A model generated the notes under the pieces. It was not told where the DNA came from and did not search any database. It saw only the letters and a list, made by a program, of their open reading frames with translations. 64,000 nucleotides of DNA, from assembly GCA_037355855.1 (NCBI GenBank), contig CM074765.1:3286001-3350000 (forward strand), given 5' to 3'. Below, piece after piece: positions 52,904-63,372 of this stretch. The translations under genes were made by a program, and so were the position numbers. Position 1 is the stretch's first letter. Every line of letters starts with the position of its first letter. The DNA comes from Pseudo-nitzschia pungens. Its lineage: Eukaryota; Bacillariophyta; Bacillariophyceae; Bacillariales; Bacillariaceae.

Positions 52904-54660
52904 AAGAAAACCACCTTATTATTTAGTATTTTATTTGTGTCTCTACTATTATATCTGAGTTCATTTCATAAATAAAAGGTTGATTATTGTTTCACACGAA
53001 ACGTCTTCGAAAAGCTGAGAACTTTTCAAGCACTTATCGGATCAAATCTGGTTTGGTTTGTTTTTCTTATCATTAATCTGTTGAAATGACGTGGTAATCA
53101 TGATCCCAACTGTAGAGCATTTAGTCACTATGGAACTAGACTTCATATTTTTTTGTAAAAAACACGAAGATTGACAATGTTTTTTCACATTGAGGGTGGA
53201 AGGGAGGCGGCATATAGACTGAAGAAGGAAATTTTTAAAATGTTTGATTGATTGGGAGCAGTCTGGGAATAAAAGAAATAATGTTCAGTTCACAAGAAGT
53301 TCATGGTTGAAAAGCTTGACAGAGAGAGTCCAATATATACTTGCGAAACTCATAAAGTTTGAGCGATTTCAATCTATGTGCCCTTCCCTTCCCTTCCCTT
53401 CCCTTCCCTTCCCATCGCATCAAACCAATAATAGTAGTAATTTCTGGCGCTTTTTCGAAAAAGAAACATAATACATCCATGTCAACTTTGCGTTTTCACA
53501 AAGAGGTCAAAGAGGACAACGACGCTAGGCGATGTTGCTACAGCGTCACTCTTGCATTTTCGGATTACTGAGTGCTTGAAGTTTTTGTTGTTCTACCGTA
53601 TATCCAGGAGGTACGGTAGCTTTGAGAAACCCAACTCCGATTGACAACACCGAATTGTCCTGAACATTTCGCAGAAGGTGCGGCCGTCATCACCTTCTGC
53701 GGACTGAAGTTGAGAAAGTAAGTCGTTTCCAATGACAAGGAACAATAATTAATCAGAAAATGAGCGATGTCAAATGCCGGAATATGAAATTATAAAAAAT
53801 GATGAATTGATTTTCATTTCCGTTGATCCGCCTGCTCTTTGGAGTGTGAATGATTGCTATTGGCTCGTGTTCCAGTGTGACAGGCTCGAAGTTAGTCATG
53901 AAATATTTTCCGTTGGCACAAGAAAATGAGACAGTCATTGTGCGAAACACGGTTGAAATCCCAAAGATATTTCATTGAATTCAATCTGATAGCCAACCAA
54001 TCAGCTCTAGTCCCGGACAGGCCGACTTCTCCTATGCGTTCGAAAAAATGAAACATGGAACGCATATTCTCTGAAAATCGCAGTGATTAAACAAGGAATC
54101 CTGGCGCGCGCAGAGGTGTCACAGCTGCACGACGTTTTCTCCTCTGGGTTCTGAAAGCCTAAAAACAAAGACGGCACTCGACGAAAAATATCACATAAAT
54201 CGTGTCTACTAAAATGCGTTAAATTCTACGGACATCGCATTGGGTTGTGCCTCTAATAATAATGTTAGGAATTAGAAAAGACTTCGCGAGAGTTTGTATT
54301 CGTGTACAAGTAAGGTAAGATTACCGGTATGGCGGTATTCAGACGGAAAATTATTGCGGAAAGTTTCAACTTGAAAGGAATTCGTTGTTGTATGGGTATC
54401 GCGTCAGGCGTGGCCAATCATAAAGTTTGTAAGGTAGGATGGAACACACAGCGGTGAATCATTGTTACTTGCCGTACGGTAATGCGTTTTTTTATGTTTC
54501 GCACACATCTCCGCTGTAAATACGTGCAAAAAAGCAAAGACATGCAAGAGCAAAGACACACAAAGAAAATACAGAATCAACACCAAAAATCAATCAATCA
54601 ACGCTGACATCAAAATAGCACTGGTAAGGGACCAAACGGTCAGCAATCACAACTGAAACC
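52904..54660. other. Intergenic, nothing firmly supported
   Basis: AATAAA near 52969 may be the upstream gene's polyadenylation signal. A CCCTT pentamer run lies at 53380-53412 and GTAAGATTACCGGTATGG near 54315. No gene seen. Confidence 0.6.
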
Positions 54661-56415
54661 ATGAACAAAAAGGTAGTTATTAGCCCCACGAAGCCGGGAG
54701 GCTGGTCGCGAGGGACTTCCTTTGGTTCAAACAATACTAGCGCGAGTAGTGGTAGCAGTACATCGTCCTCTTCGGCGATCCCCTCCCCTCCCTCTACCGA
54801 ATTGTGCGCGTTAATTAGCTTTGCCTACAAGCTGGGATCAACCGTCCACATCAACGAATCCAGTATGGTTGGAAACGATAGCGATGTTCGTCGTGAAGCG
54901 AAACTCCTCATGAGCTTATCGTGCTCTTCACCGATCCAAACGGATGATGAAGTAGGGAACAGTACAGGTCAATTCTACAATCCCAACGATTCTAAATCAC
55001 CTACGGACGGGGAAACGAGCTCGACGACTACAGATGCAACGTCCTGGACGTTGTCCACTGGGAGAATCACACCAACGCACAGTGTGACATCAGTTAGCAG
55101 TGGAGGTTCGCGCCGTGACACCTTTTGTTTCACGTGCCCTTCTCTATCTTTAGAGAATACACAACGGGGAGAAAGCACCTCCACGGATTGGAAAACTATT
55201 CCCGGAAGGATGCTAAGCAGGACTCTAAAGGTAGACGATCAAGATGCTATGAGACTCTCTTCCGAAGCCATGGCCCGGAACGTGATCGAGTCCTTTCAGA
55301 AGGCCATTGAATGGAGAAGCGAATCGTGGGTGGATTCGCTCTCAAGGGTTCTTTTTATCAAGGAGATGGAACTCAAGAATACTGTCGAAGGGAGCGACAT
55401 CAAAAACGACGCATCACGTCTACAACAGCTCGAACAAGAGCTCTTTTACTCGAACGAGGCCCTCCTTGTGACGGCACTTCGAGAAATCAAGGGGAAGATC
55501 CAAGTACTCGAGGCAACCACTGCCTTCAAGGTCTTGAACAAGGTGTCGCAAGTGGATGAAACGGGATCGGCTCTCAAGAAGCAACGGGTAGGGGAAGAGG
55601 ATCGAACCGGTCTTGAGGAAGGTGAATACGTTTACAATGTCGTTCACGTCCTCGAGATGCAGTGCTATTTGAACATCTCCACGCCAGCCGGAAACGTACA
55701 GATCGATCTAAACGTCCCGGGCGAGATCCAGGGAACTTTTCTAAGTGCGGAGGACGACACCTCCGAGGATAAACTCACAGATGTAGCCATTCACCTCAAT
55801 ACGGACATGATGGCCTCTATGATCGAGAAAAGCAGCCGGATTGCGGTTCGGGTTTCGGCAGAAACTCTGCTCAAGGGAGAGCAGCAGAATGTCATCACAG
55901 AGAGTCGTCAAGAACAGATGTGTGCTAGCAAGACTCTTCAAGATCCTCAAGCAACCCCAGCTACTTCACTCAAGAATACAGTCACCCCCGGTGGCATTAC
56001 TTCTCCGGTTGGAACACGAAGCCCGAAGCGCAAGTATACGGACGATCACAATGTCTCTGGGTTGATGGTTATCACACCCGCAAGAAACACGGCCTCGTCT
56101 CCGTCTTCTTTTGGAGAAAGTAGCGACAGTGATACAGATCCTATTCGCTTACAGATCCCTACTAGCTTTCCAAAAGCTACTCCAGGAATTGTTCAACTAC
56201 ATGCTTCTCGAGCTCAGAGAAGTTGTACCCCCAGCAACAAGCTGGATTTTGCGGCTCGCTTGCCCCCGAAGAAGCATCTTTTGCACCAAAAGAAGCGTGC
56301 GGCAGCGGTTGTGACGCCCTTGAGGTCTAAGTCACATGAGTTTATCAAGCGGGAAAAGGGTCCCAATCTTCCGGTCTTGGTAGAAGCTGCATGTGCTGCC
56401 ATAAAGAAAAAATGA
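54661..56415 (+). CDS. Nuclear-looking protein of unknown function
   Basis: 584 residues, single exon, not recognised. Residues 10-45 are Ser-rich and 80-180 Ser/Thr-rich. Residues about 200-330 are helical (A-M-A-R-N-V-I-E-S-F-Q-K-A-I-E-W-R, then L-Q-Q-L-E-Q-E-L-F-Y-S-N-E-A-L-L) and could form a coiled coil. A beta-rich piece follows (E-Y-V-Y-N-V-V-H-V-L-E-M-Q-C-Y-L-N-I). The C-terminal third is basic and disordered, with S-P-K-R-K-Y-T-D-D, P-P-K-K-H-L-L-H-Q-K-K-R and a final A-I-K-K-K, typical of nuclear localisation signals, and several S/T-P sites that kinases could phosphorylate. It may be a lineage-specific chromatin or transcription protein; no catalytic motif seen. Confidence 0.75.
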   Translation: MNKKVVISPTKPGGWSRGTSFGSNNTSASSGSSTSSSSAIPSPPSTELCALISFAYKLGSTVHINESSMVGNDSDVRREAKLLMSLSCSSPIQTDDEVGNSTGQFYNPNDSKSPTDGETSSTTTDATSWTLSTGRITPTHSVTSVSSGGSRRDTFCFTCPSLSLENTQRGESTSTDWKTIPGRMLSRTLKVDDQDAMRLSSEAMARNVIESFQKAIEWRSESWVDSLSRVLFIKEMELKNTVEGSDIKNDASRLQQLEQELFYSNEALLVTALREIKGKIQVLEATTAFKVLNKVSQVDETGSALKKQRVGEEDRTGLEEGEYVYNVVHVLEMQCYLNISTPAGNVQIDLNVPGEIQGTFLSAEDDTSEDKLTDVAIHLNTDMMASMIEKSSRIAVRVSAETLLKGEQQNVITESRQEQMCASKTLQDPQATPATSLKNTVTPGGITSPVGTRSPKRKYTDDHNVSGLMVITPARNTASSPSSFGESSDSDTDPIRLQIPTSFPKATPGIVQLHASRAQRSCTPSNKLDFAARLPPKKHLLHQKKRAAAVVTPLRSKSHEFIKREKGPNLPVLVEAACAAIKKK

Positions 56416-59273
56416 GCAAGCAGGAAAGGAAGATAGATCAATGTCTTTTTGTTCACCAGCTTTGTTCATTGCACTGACGCAACGTCGGTCTCTTTCACGC
56501 TGAATGTATACCGAACGAATGATTTTTAGGGCAAAAAACTCCTAGAGAGTACCTCATTATGCTTAAATATCGTGACAAGTTTGTACGAGCAAGTAAAGTA
56601 ATGTGGTTCCGGATCGGACTACAGTACGGTATTTTTGTAATTTTATTATATTATAATGTCACGAAAGTTTTTTATCAATCAACGAACATAGCTTACCAAG
56701 CTAAACCTTACTCATAGGAGTGATGACTGTTCTACACAACTGTAAGGCTTATTCGTTGTTATCATCGTAATATTACTAGGAAAAGTTAACCGAACAGTTG
56801 CGTTACCGTACTTCGAAGTAATCATAGCTACAAATCCTAAAAAGTCTATTCCGTTAACTTATCTTTCTGATCCGCGCATAAGGTACGAGCACGAATGTCA
56901 CGGGATGCATCAATTTTTTTGCAAATACATCGATGACGGTACAATTACTTGTCCCTGCATGACGTTAGCAATGTTGGACTAGGAGGTGCACCGTAATTTT
57001 CAACTCACAAAAAAGTGTATTATTCGGCGGCGCCTTCCATGACAAGACCTCTGAATTTTAGTTCGCATAGGATTAGATGTGTAATGGAGAACCAATGATC
57101 GAAATAGTTACAATACTGAATTGACCTACCAGGCACTCGTACCCGGTACCAAAGAAGAATCTATTCCAACGTTCTGCAGTTGTCAGTTGAAGGATTTTCC
57201 AATCTTCGAGAAGCCGAACAGAATTGGAAAAAAATGATGATGTAAATCTTTTCGTGGTGACATGTTCGCCACTAACCTGGAACGATGAATGCGAGACCAA
57301 TCAGAATAAAACGTACGTGGAGTCTATCATTCTCTCGTTGAATGGTTGTCCAATCTCCAAGAAGCTGATTTCAAATCATGACCCTTGAATTCAAGTGGGT
57401 TCGCCATATTTACACGATTTTCATAAATGTTTTTCGTAAAACTTCCGGAACAATTATGAATGACAGTGCGGTAAGGTTAAGACTTTTGAGATGACTCGTG
57501 CCTTTCGTTTCATATTCCAGATGGAACATGAAATACTTATAATCATCTCATATCTCGTATTTCACATAAATCATATGCATAGTATATACACCGCATACCT
57601 TAACACTTTACTCCCATGTACTACCGCAGTCAGGTTTACTACTATTACAGTAAGGTTACTGGCAGTAGTTTTCATGGAAATTGATGGCAAAGTAACCTTA
57701 CCGTAGAACAACATCACACCACAAGTACGAGTAACTTACTTGTACCAGGCAGCAAGAAAAGATTATTGTCCTGGAAAGATAGAATCTGGCAAAATCCAAG
57801 TTTGTTTTCCTCATCAATCAATATGATCGTGGCATTGCCTCGTTGTGGAGCTCTTCACAAAAAATCAAAAAATGCAGGCGAGTACGATGAGTACTATCGC
57901 AGGGCACCAGCAGTAGTAATATGTTTTTGTGTGCTGTGTTACTAGTATGGTGGTGCTGGTGGTGGTGAAAGGCAATTTGCACAACCAGGACCCACCGAAT
58001 GACAAATGTGGAATGGTCGAATGGTCCTTGCGGTCAACACTTTACTGCTGGCACTGAATTCAAGAACATGAATATAACTTTTTTGCTGCATGAACTCTTT
58101 ATCGCGGAACAAGAACGACGTCATCATTCACCTTTCTATTATTTGTGATATCCAAACATTTGCCGTCTCACGTTGTCTGTCACTCTAAGGTGAAATGATT
58201 CCAACATAATTGGCATGATGCTTTTAAGTGGCAAAAATCCTGTGAGACTCCTTTTTGCTGATGCATTAAGGCATGGTGGCATTAAGGCATGGTGGTTTGA
58301 GAAAGGATAATATGGTTTGGAAACGAAATGGCTGGGCAAAAGGGAAAAAAGGCACGCTGCATTTAGGAAGGTTTTTGTTCCCAACTCCTGACCAGTTCGA
58401 CCCTCAACTTTGTACTGAAAATTTTACGGTGATACCAAAAACATCGGTTTGAAAGGTGTTGCTGTTCCATATGCAGCACTACTTGTAGTATTGGTTTCAG
58501 TTCCGAATTGTGCAGTTACAATCCAATTGGTCTCCATGCAGAGAAATTCTGTCTGAGCGCAGCTGTTGGGCCTTTCGTAGTTCGAGACACGTGAAGTATA
58601 ACCGCCATTTCAGACCATGGAAAGTGGGTCAAACATTGATGGCATCAAGGATAGATTTAGAAACGGTGGATAGGAGTGTGCAATCACCAAACAATGTGGT
58701 AAATGTTTCGTCTGATGAAGATGAGTTCGCCGAAGTCTGATTGTTGTTGTGTGGTGTTTGATGTGGTGTTTGATGTGGTAAAAGTTTGATTAGGGATGGT
58801 TCAATCCGAGATGCTGGTTTGCAACGCGAGAACTCGAGACATGCAATGGTTGCAGAAGGAAAGAAAGGGTGTCATAGGCCGTACTTGTATTTACAATAGT
58901 TCAAGATCCCGGACCGTGGGGGAAAACTGCAGTGATTCCCCACAGTAATCAATCCGTCGCAATAATCTGTACCGGTAGTTTCTATCCTTTCTTGAATTAC
59001 TTGGTTGTGGTAATTGGTTCAGTGTGTCTCGCTCGAGTTCCGTTTCATTACCATGTCCATTGAATGTGAATTGCGAAAGCAATGAAACGATAAGATTGGA
59101 TGCAGTCCTCGGACCGCATTCACAACCATCGACGATCCGTTTCGAGGAATTTCAAAGATCGATCCGGGTGCCGTTTCAAATGAAACATCGGAGTAGTAAT
59201 GCTCCTCGAAACAATCATTATTTGCGGACTGACATTCGCAGCACTGTCCACGCACGTTACGTTGCAAACGATC
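56416..59273. other. Gene-poor stretch of about 2.9 kb
   Basis: No supported gene. A frame ending at 58740 finishes V-V-N-V-S-S-D-E-D-E-F, a SUMO-interaction-like tail, but has no ATG until late. GGCATGGTGG is duplicated at 58271-58293. ACGGTA/TACCGTA motifs are scattered (56633, 56808, 57694). Confidence 0.55.
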
Positions 59274-60422
59274 CTAAAACGGAGTCTCGCACTCAAAATA
59301 TAGCGGATCGTCGTCCGGAGGCAGCATCGGATGCCGAAAGGTGATGCACTTGGCGTGAACGCACATGCTGGTCGCCCTTTCTCCGATGGCCCGCTCCAAC
59401 TCCTTGCTGGCGATCGTGTTGGGGCCTTCGCAGCTTCTGCCGCCGCCGCCGCCAATATACTCCACCTGCCACAATTCGAGCCCTCCATTCGGGACCGCGT
59501 CCCCGTCCACCCCGTAGACGCGATCCCCGACGATCGGGTGTCCAATGGCCGCCATGTGCACGTTCAGTTGGTGGGTGCGGCCGGTGACACTCGTCAGCAA
59601 CAACCGGGTCACCGGCAGGTCCGTGTCCAGAAAGGTTTCCCGGGAAATCACCTCGTACTCCGTTTTGCTGGCCTTGGGGGCCTCCAGCAATTTCTTGCCG
59701 ACGATTGCGTCGTCCAGGTCCATGAGGACCCGCTGGTGCTCGTCCGTGGATACCCTCATGAAGGGCGGCCTCACGTAGTCTCTCATCAGCGGCAGATCGA
59801 TCGTCCCCTTGTCATTGGCGAGGTGTCCACACACCAGGGCCTCGTACTGCCTCGTGATTTTTCGGGTGCGAAAGAGCGTGTTCATGCCGCGGAGAGATTC
59901 CATCGTTTTGGCAAAGACCACGATCCCGGAAGTGTCCATGCCGAGCCGGTGGACCACCATTCGATCGAGCGAACCCTGGTTGTTGGGGACGGTTTCAAAG
60001 ACAGTTTGGGCGAGTGTCGGGATGCCCTCCTCGCTGGGAACGCACAAGACCCCGGCTGGCTTGTCGACGCACACAATGTGCTCATCTTCGTAGATAATCT
60101 TCAGTTCGCTGGGGGAGATTTTTCGAGACCGACGATCCCTCGTTCGCAATTTGTCTAGCTGCTCCAGGTTCCGCCTCCGAACTTCTTCGCTGCTGATGTT
60201 TGTGGCCGACAATCGAAACCGATGCCCACGGCGATCATGGTTGGTCAGCAGCGATAACTCTTGCCGATGTTGACGATGCTGGAGTTTCAATCGGCCACTT
60301 GGCGGGACCGGCTCAAATGCGGCAGCAAAAAAGTGAACACTGGCGAAGAGTGACGTGGCCAACAGCGTCGTCCAGGCAAGAGACACGACAGGAGCTGCAA
60401 CGGTCATCGATGAAAGTTTCAT
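59274..60422 (-). CDS. Plastid-targeted RluA-type pseudouridine synthase with altered catalytic motif
   Basis: 382 residues from the first ATG (60422). The signal peptide ends in F-F-A-A-A-F-E-P-V-P-P, a good ASAFAP plastid motif, followed by an Arg/Gln/His-rich transit region. The RluA fold covers about residues 105-375: I-I-Y-E-D-E-H-I-V-C-V-D-K-P-A-G, then V-V-H-R-L-G-M-D-T-S-G-I-V-V-F-A-K, R-Q-Y-E-A-L-V and T-G-R-T-H-Q-L-N-V-H-M-A-A-I-G-H-P-I-V-G-D. RluA enzymes isomerise uridine in rRNA or tRNA using the Asp of H-R-L-D; here residue 161 is Gly (codon GGC), with an Asp two residues later. Other motifs are intact. It may be inactive, or the neighbouring Asp may substitute. Confidence 0.88.
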   Translation of the reverse strand: MKLSSMTVAAPVVSLAWTTLLATSLFASVHFFAAAFEPVPPSGRLKLQHRQHRQELSLLTNHDRRGHRFRLSATNISSEEVRRRNLEQLDKLRTRDRRSRKISPSELKIIYEDEHIVCVDKPAGVLCVPSEEGIPTLAQTVFETVPNNQGSLDRMVVHRLGMDTSGIVVFAKTMESLRGMNTLFRTRKITRQYEALVCGHLANDKGTIDLPLMRDYVRPPFMRVSTDEHQRVLMDLDDAIVGKKLLEAPKASKTEYEVISRETFLDTDLPVTRLLLTSVTGRTHQLNVHMAAIGHPIVGDRVYGVDGDAVPNGGLELWQVEYIGGGGGRSCEGPNTIASKELERAIGERATSMCVHAKCITFRHPMLPPDDDPLYFECETPF

Positions 60423-61317
60423 TGTCGCGATAAACGACAGTGCGGAATGATCCCTGGATTGAAAAAAGAAATTGGACGTTGTCGGAGTTGTGTCCACCGA
60501 TCGACCAAAACAAAAAGGGACGGATTACAGAATGTTTCGGGCTGGTGTCGAAGATAGGTATCTGCTGTTGTGGTATTAACTCTTTGGAGTCGGGAAGAGT
60601 TTGGAAAATAGACTATCCAACGATGGGACTTTCTTCTGGCAGTCAGGAGTGGTTGCACCAGGTACGCAGTCTGTTGTGTCTATTGATGTGATTCAGTGAA
60701 GCACCCCTCTTGGAATTTCACGGTAAGATTAACGGATATCGGGCGTCCTTTGGATGGATGGCAATCATCTGTTGGATTGAATCAATGAACCAATCAACCA
60801 ATCAATCAACAATGAATAAGACTTTTTTAAGATCTTACTGAATCCATCGCAAAATCAATCAATCAACAATCAACAACAAAAAATCAAAACATCAAAAAAT
60901 AAATCGCTGCGCAGATTTCGAGAGAAAGCGTGCCGACAATCCTTCATCCACGGTCGGCGCTGCTTCCCCCGTACGGTACGAGTTGATTTGAAGGTGTGCC
61001 GCAAGGCTAAATTTTTCATGGTGCTGACCGTGCACCAATCAAAACTCTGCGCAACAGTTTTTGAAATCAGCTGTTGCGCTGTTTGTCTGTCACTCTGTCA
61101 GGACTGGAGGCTCGTAAACCTCACTCGTACCGTACATGCGGTACGTACTGGTATGGTCTTCAGATACGTTCCATATTTACAGTACAGAAAACAACATACG
61201 TATTGTACCTAAGAAAGATATTTTGAAAGAGTACCGCTTGCAGGCAGATGGCGCCGCCGGCAGTGTCCATCGGACAGTGTTGATCATTACAATTAATTTT
61301 TTATTGTTGAAGGAACT
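60423..61317. other. Intergenic with AATCAATCAAC repeats
   Basis: AATCAATCAAC/CAATCAACC-like tracts at 60785-60905 and GTACGGTACGAG at 60971. No gene supported. Confidence 0.6.
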
Positions 61318-61589
61318 GGAACATGGTTGATTTTTCCCCACACGGAATCAGTGTCACTTTGACACTCACAAGAGAGTAGAAAAATACGTAGAGTGTCAAA
61401 GTGACACCCGGTATCAAAGTGACACCCGGTGTCAAAGTGACACTTGACACTCCCTGATACTTTTGGGTGTCAAAGTGACCCCGGGTGTCAAAGTGACCCC
61501 GGGTGTCAAAGTGACACCCAGCGCTGAGTGGTGCACGGGGGGTTGGAAAAATTTAAATTCTTAGAAAAAAATTAAATCAACCATGTTCC
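61318..61589. mobile_element. 272-bp inverted-repeat element
   Basis: GGAACATGGTTGATTT at 61318-61333 is perfectly inverted at 61574-61589. Inside, GTGTCACTTTGACACTC (61351-61367) pairs with GAGTGTCAAAGTGACAC (61391-61407), followed by a tandem run of GGGTGTCAAAGTGACACC-like units to 61520. No coding frame. Confidence 0.8.
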
Positions 61590-61713
61590 TGCAGAAATTC
61601 TACTTGTTTTCTGGTAATTACTCATTCTTTTTAGTTGCATATAGTTATCATACTAACACGGTACAACTAAACCTTACTTATTTCTATGATAAACAACTGA
61701 TCCTACTACACCT

Positions 61714-62234
61714 CTGGAACGTTATGGAAAAAAAACTTTTTTGGAAAATTTCCATATTCACATGCATTGTATGCCTGACTATTCTCAAAAATCTCAGGGT
61801 CACTAACTATAATTTTAATTATGCTGAGCGACCATAATTTAACAGTTTTAAACCAAAATCTTGGTCCTCAACGACTGTCCTCAAAACGTGTCCTCAACAA
61901 TTTTGTCCTCAACAGCTTGTCCTCAACCATTATGTCCTCAACAATTATGTCCTCAATGTTTTGTCCTCAACCTCTATGACTTTAACGTTGAGGTTGAGGA
62001 CAAAACGTTGAGGACGTAATTGTTGAGGACATAATGGTTGAGGACAAGCTGTTGAGGACAAAATCGTTTTTTGAGGACAGTTTTGAGGACAATCGTTGAG
62101 GACACTCTACCGTTAACGCGGATATACAACAAAAAACAGGGGTTAAAAATTATGTCAATTTTATTGCGCTAAATGCGCATGAATAATGAATATGGAAATT
62201 TTCTCAAAAAAACTTTTTTCCATAATGTTCCTGG
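61714..62234. mobile_element. 521-bp fold-back element with a long central hairpin
   Basis: The left arm CTGGAACGTTATGG, a poly-A/poly-T block and AAAATTTCCATATTCA is mirrored at 62174-62234. Nested within, TCCTCAAC units (61864-61974) are mirrored in order by GTTGAGGA units (61986-62103), forming a stem of about 110 bp around a 12-base loop. No coding frame. Confidence 0.85.
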
Positions 62235-63018
62235 GATGCATTGACCCCAGAGCTAAACAAGAATTATACAGACATGTTTCTGGGTAGAGTCCAACCGATA
62301 GTATACTACTAGTAGTATGTATATGATGATGCCTGTATTAGTACTACTAGTAGCAGGGGTCATAATTAGAAGGGGTGTGCCACGATCACTAAAAATCCGT
62401 GATTCATATTCCATGTGCGGTCCAAATAAAAAAAATTTCCCTCAGTCAATTTTTTCTTCTCATAATTTACTGCATATCACTAGTAAAAGTGTACCTGATA
62501 AACCAACTTACCAAGTACATTTCCAATCAGCACTCTCGTCCGAAAACTGTTTCGCGACCCCTCCCAAGAATTTATTTAGGGGGGTCGCGATTTATTCCTG
62601 GCTCATTTTGACGTAGCTCGATTCCTAGCTCTCTCGCGATTCGCAACCCCAATCGCGACCCAGTAACTACCTCAATTACGAAAATTACGGAAAAAAATAA
62701 AATAAAATTCAAACTCGACCCAAATTTTTTTTCAATCTGACTCATTATTTCCGACCCTACCATCATTATATATTATGAGACTGTTGCAGAAATTCACTCC
62801 CAAAAATTGATTTCTCATCCCGACCCAAAGTATTTCCCATCACACCCCTCAAGAAATTCATCACAAAAATCACAATTATTACCCGAAGCCCAGGAATCGC
62901 GACCCCCATGAAAAAAAATTTTGAAACACTATGAAGCAAAATATAAGTCTTTCTTTTGATAAATATTGATATTACTCTAATAATTGTTTATTCTCTGTTC
63001 AATTTTCTCACACACGCA
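62235..63018. other. AT-rich intergenic with TCGCGACCCC hairpin
   Basis: TCGCGACCCC at 62552-62561 is inverted at 62581-62590. TCGCGACCC also recurs near 62654 and 62897. ATACTACTAGTAGTAT near 62302-62317. No gene seen. Confidence 0.7.
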
Positions 63019-63372
63019 CACACAAATTTTGGTTCGTTAGAAGAAGTGGTCGTCCTTGAAATCGTCGTCGCTCTTCGTTTCGATCGTCCTCGTCTTCGTC
63101 GTCCTTGAGTCGTCGTTGCTTCTCGCTTCGATCGTCTTCATCCTCCCTGAAGTCGTCGTTGCTCTTCGCTCCGATTGCCTTCCTCAGTGTCGTCCTCCCT
63201 GAAATCGTCCTCCTCTCTGAAATTGTTGTTGCTCTTCGCTTCGATTGTCTTCGTCGTCCTCTCTGAAATCGTCGTTGCTCTTCGCTTCGATCGTCATCGT
63301 CGTCCTTCAAATTGTCGTTGCTCTTTGCTCCGATCATCTTCGTCCTCATGCACACCACACAAATTTTGGTTC
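63019..63372. repeat. Degenerate GTCGTTGCTCTTCGCTTCGA repeats between 17-bp direct repeats
   Basis: CACACAAATTTTGGTTC at 63019-63035 and 63356-63372 flanks an array with a period of about 40-60 bp (CGTCGTTGCTCTTCGC, TCGATCGTCTTCGTCGTCC). The minus strand has a 116-codon highly charged frame (D-D-R-S-E-x-Q-R-R repeats) that follows from the DNA repeat. Confidence 0.75.

Noticed and set aside
53086..53134. SECIS-like hairpin downstream of the two-TGA gene
   Set aside because: ATGA and GA can be placed on opposite sides of a helix, but the distance to the apical AA is about 18 nt rather than the usual 11-13, and it lies past a likely polyadenylation signal.
58510..58740. Short frame ending V-V-N-V-S-S-D-E-D-E-F-A-E-V
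   Set aside because: The acidic SIM-like tail drew attention because the RusA has one too, but there is no ATG near the start and no RusA or recombinase motif nearby, so a gene remnant cannot be shown.
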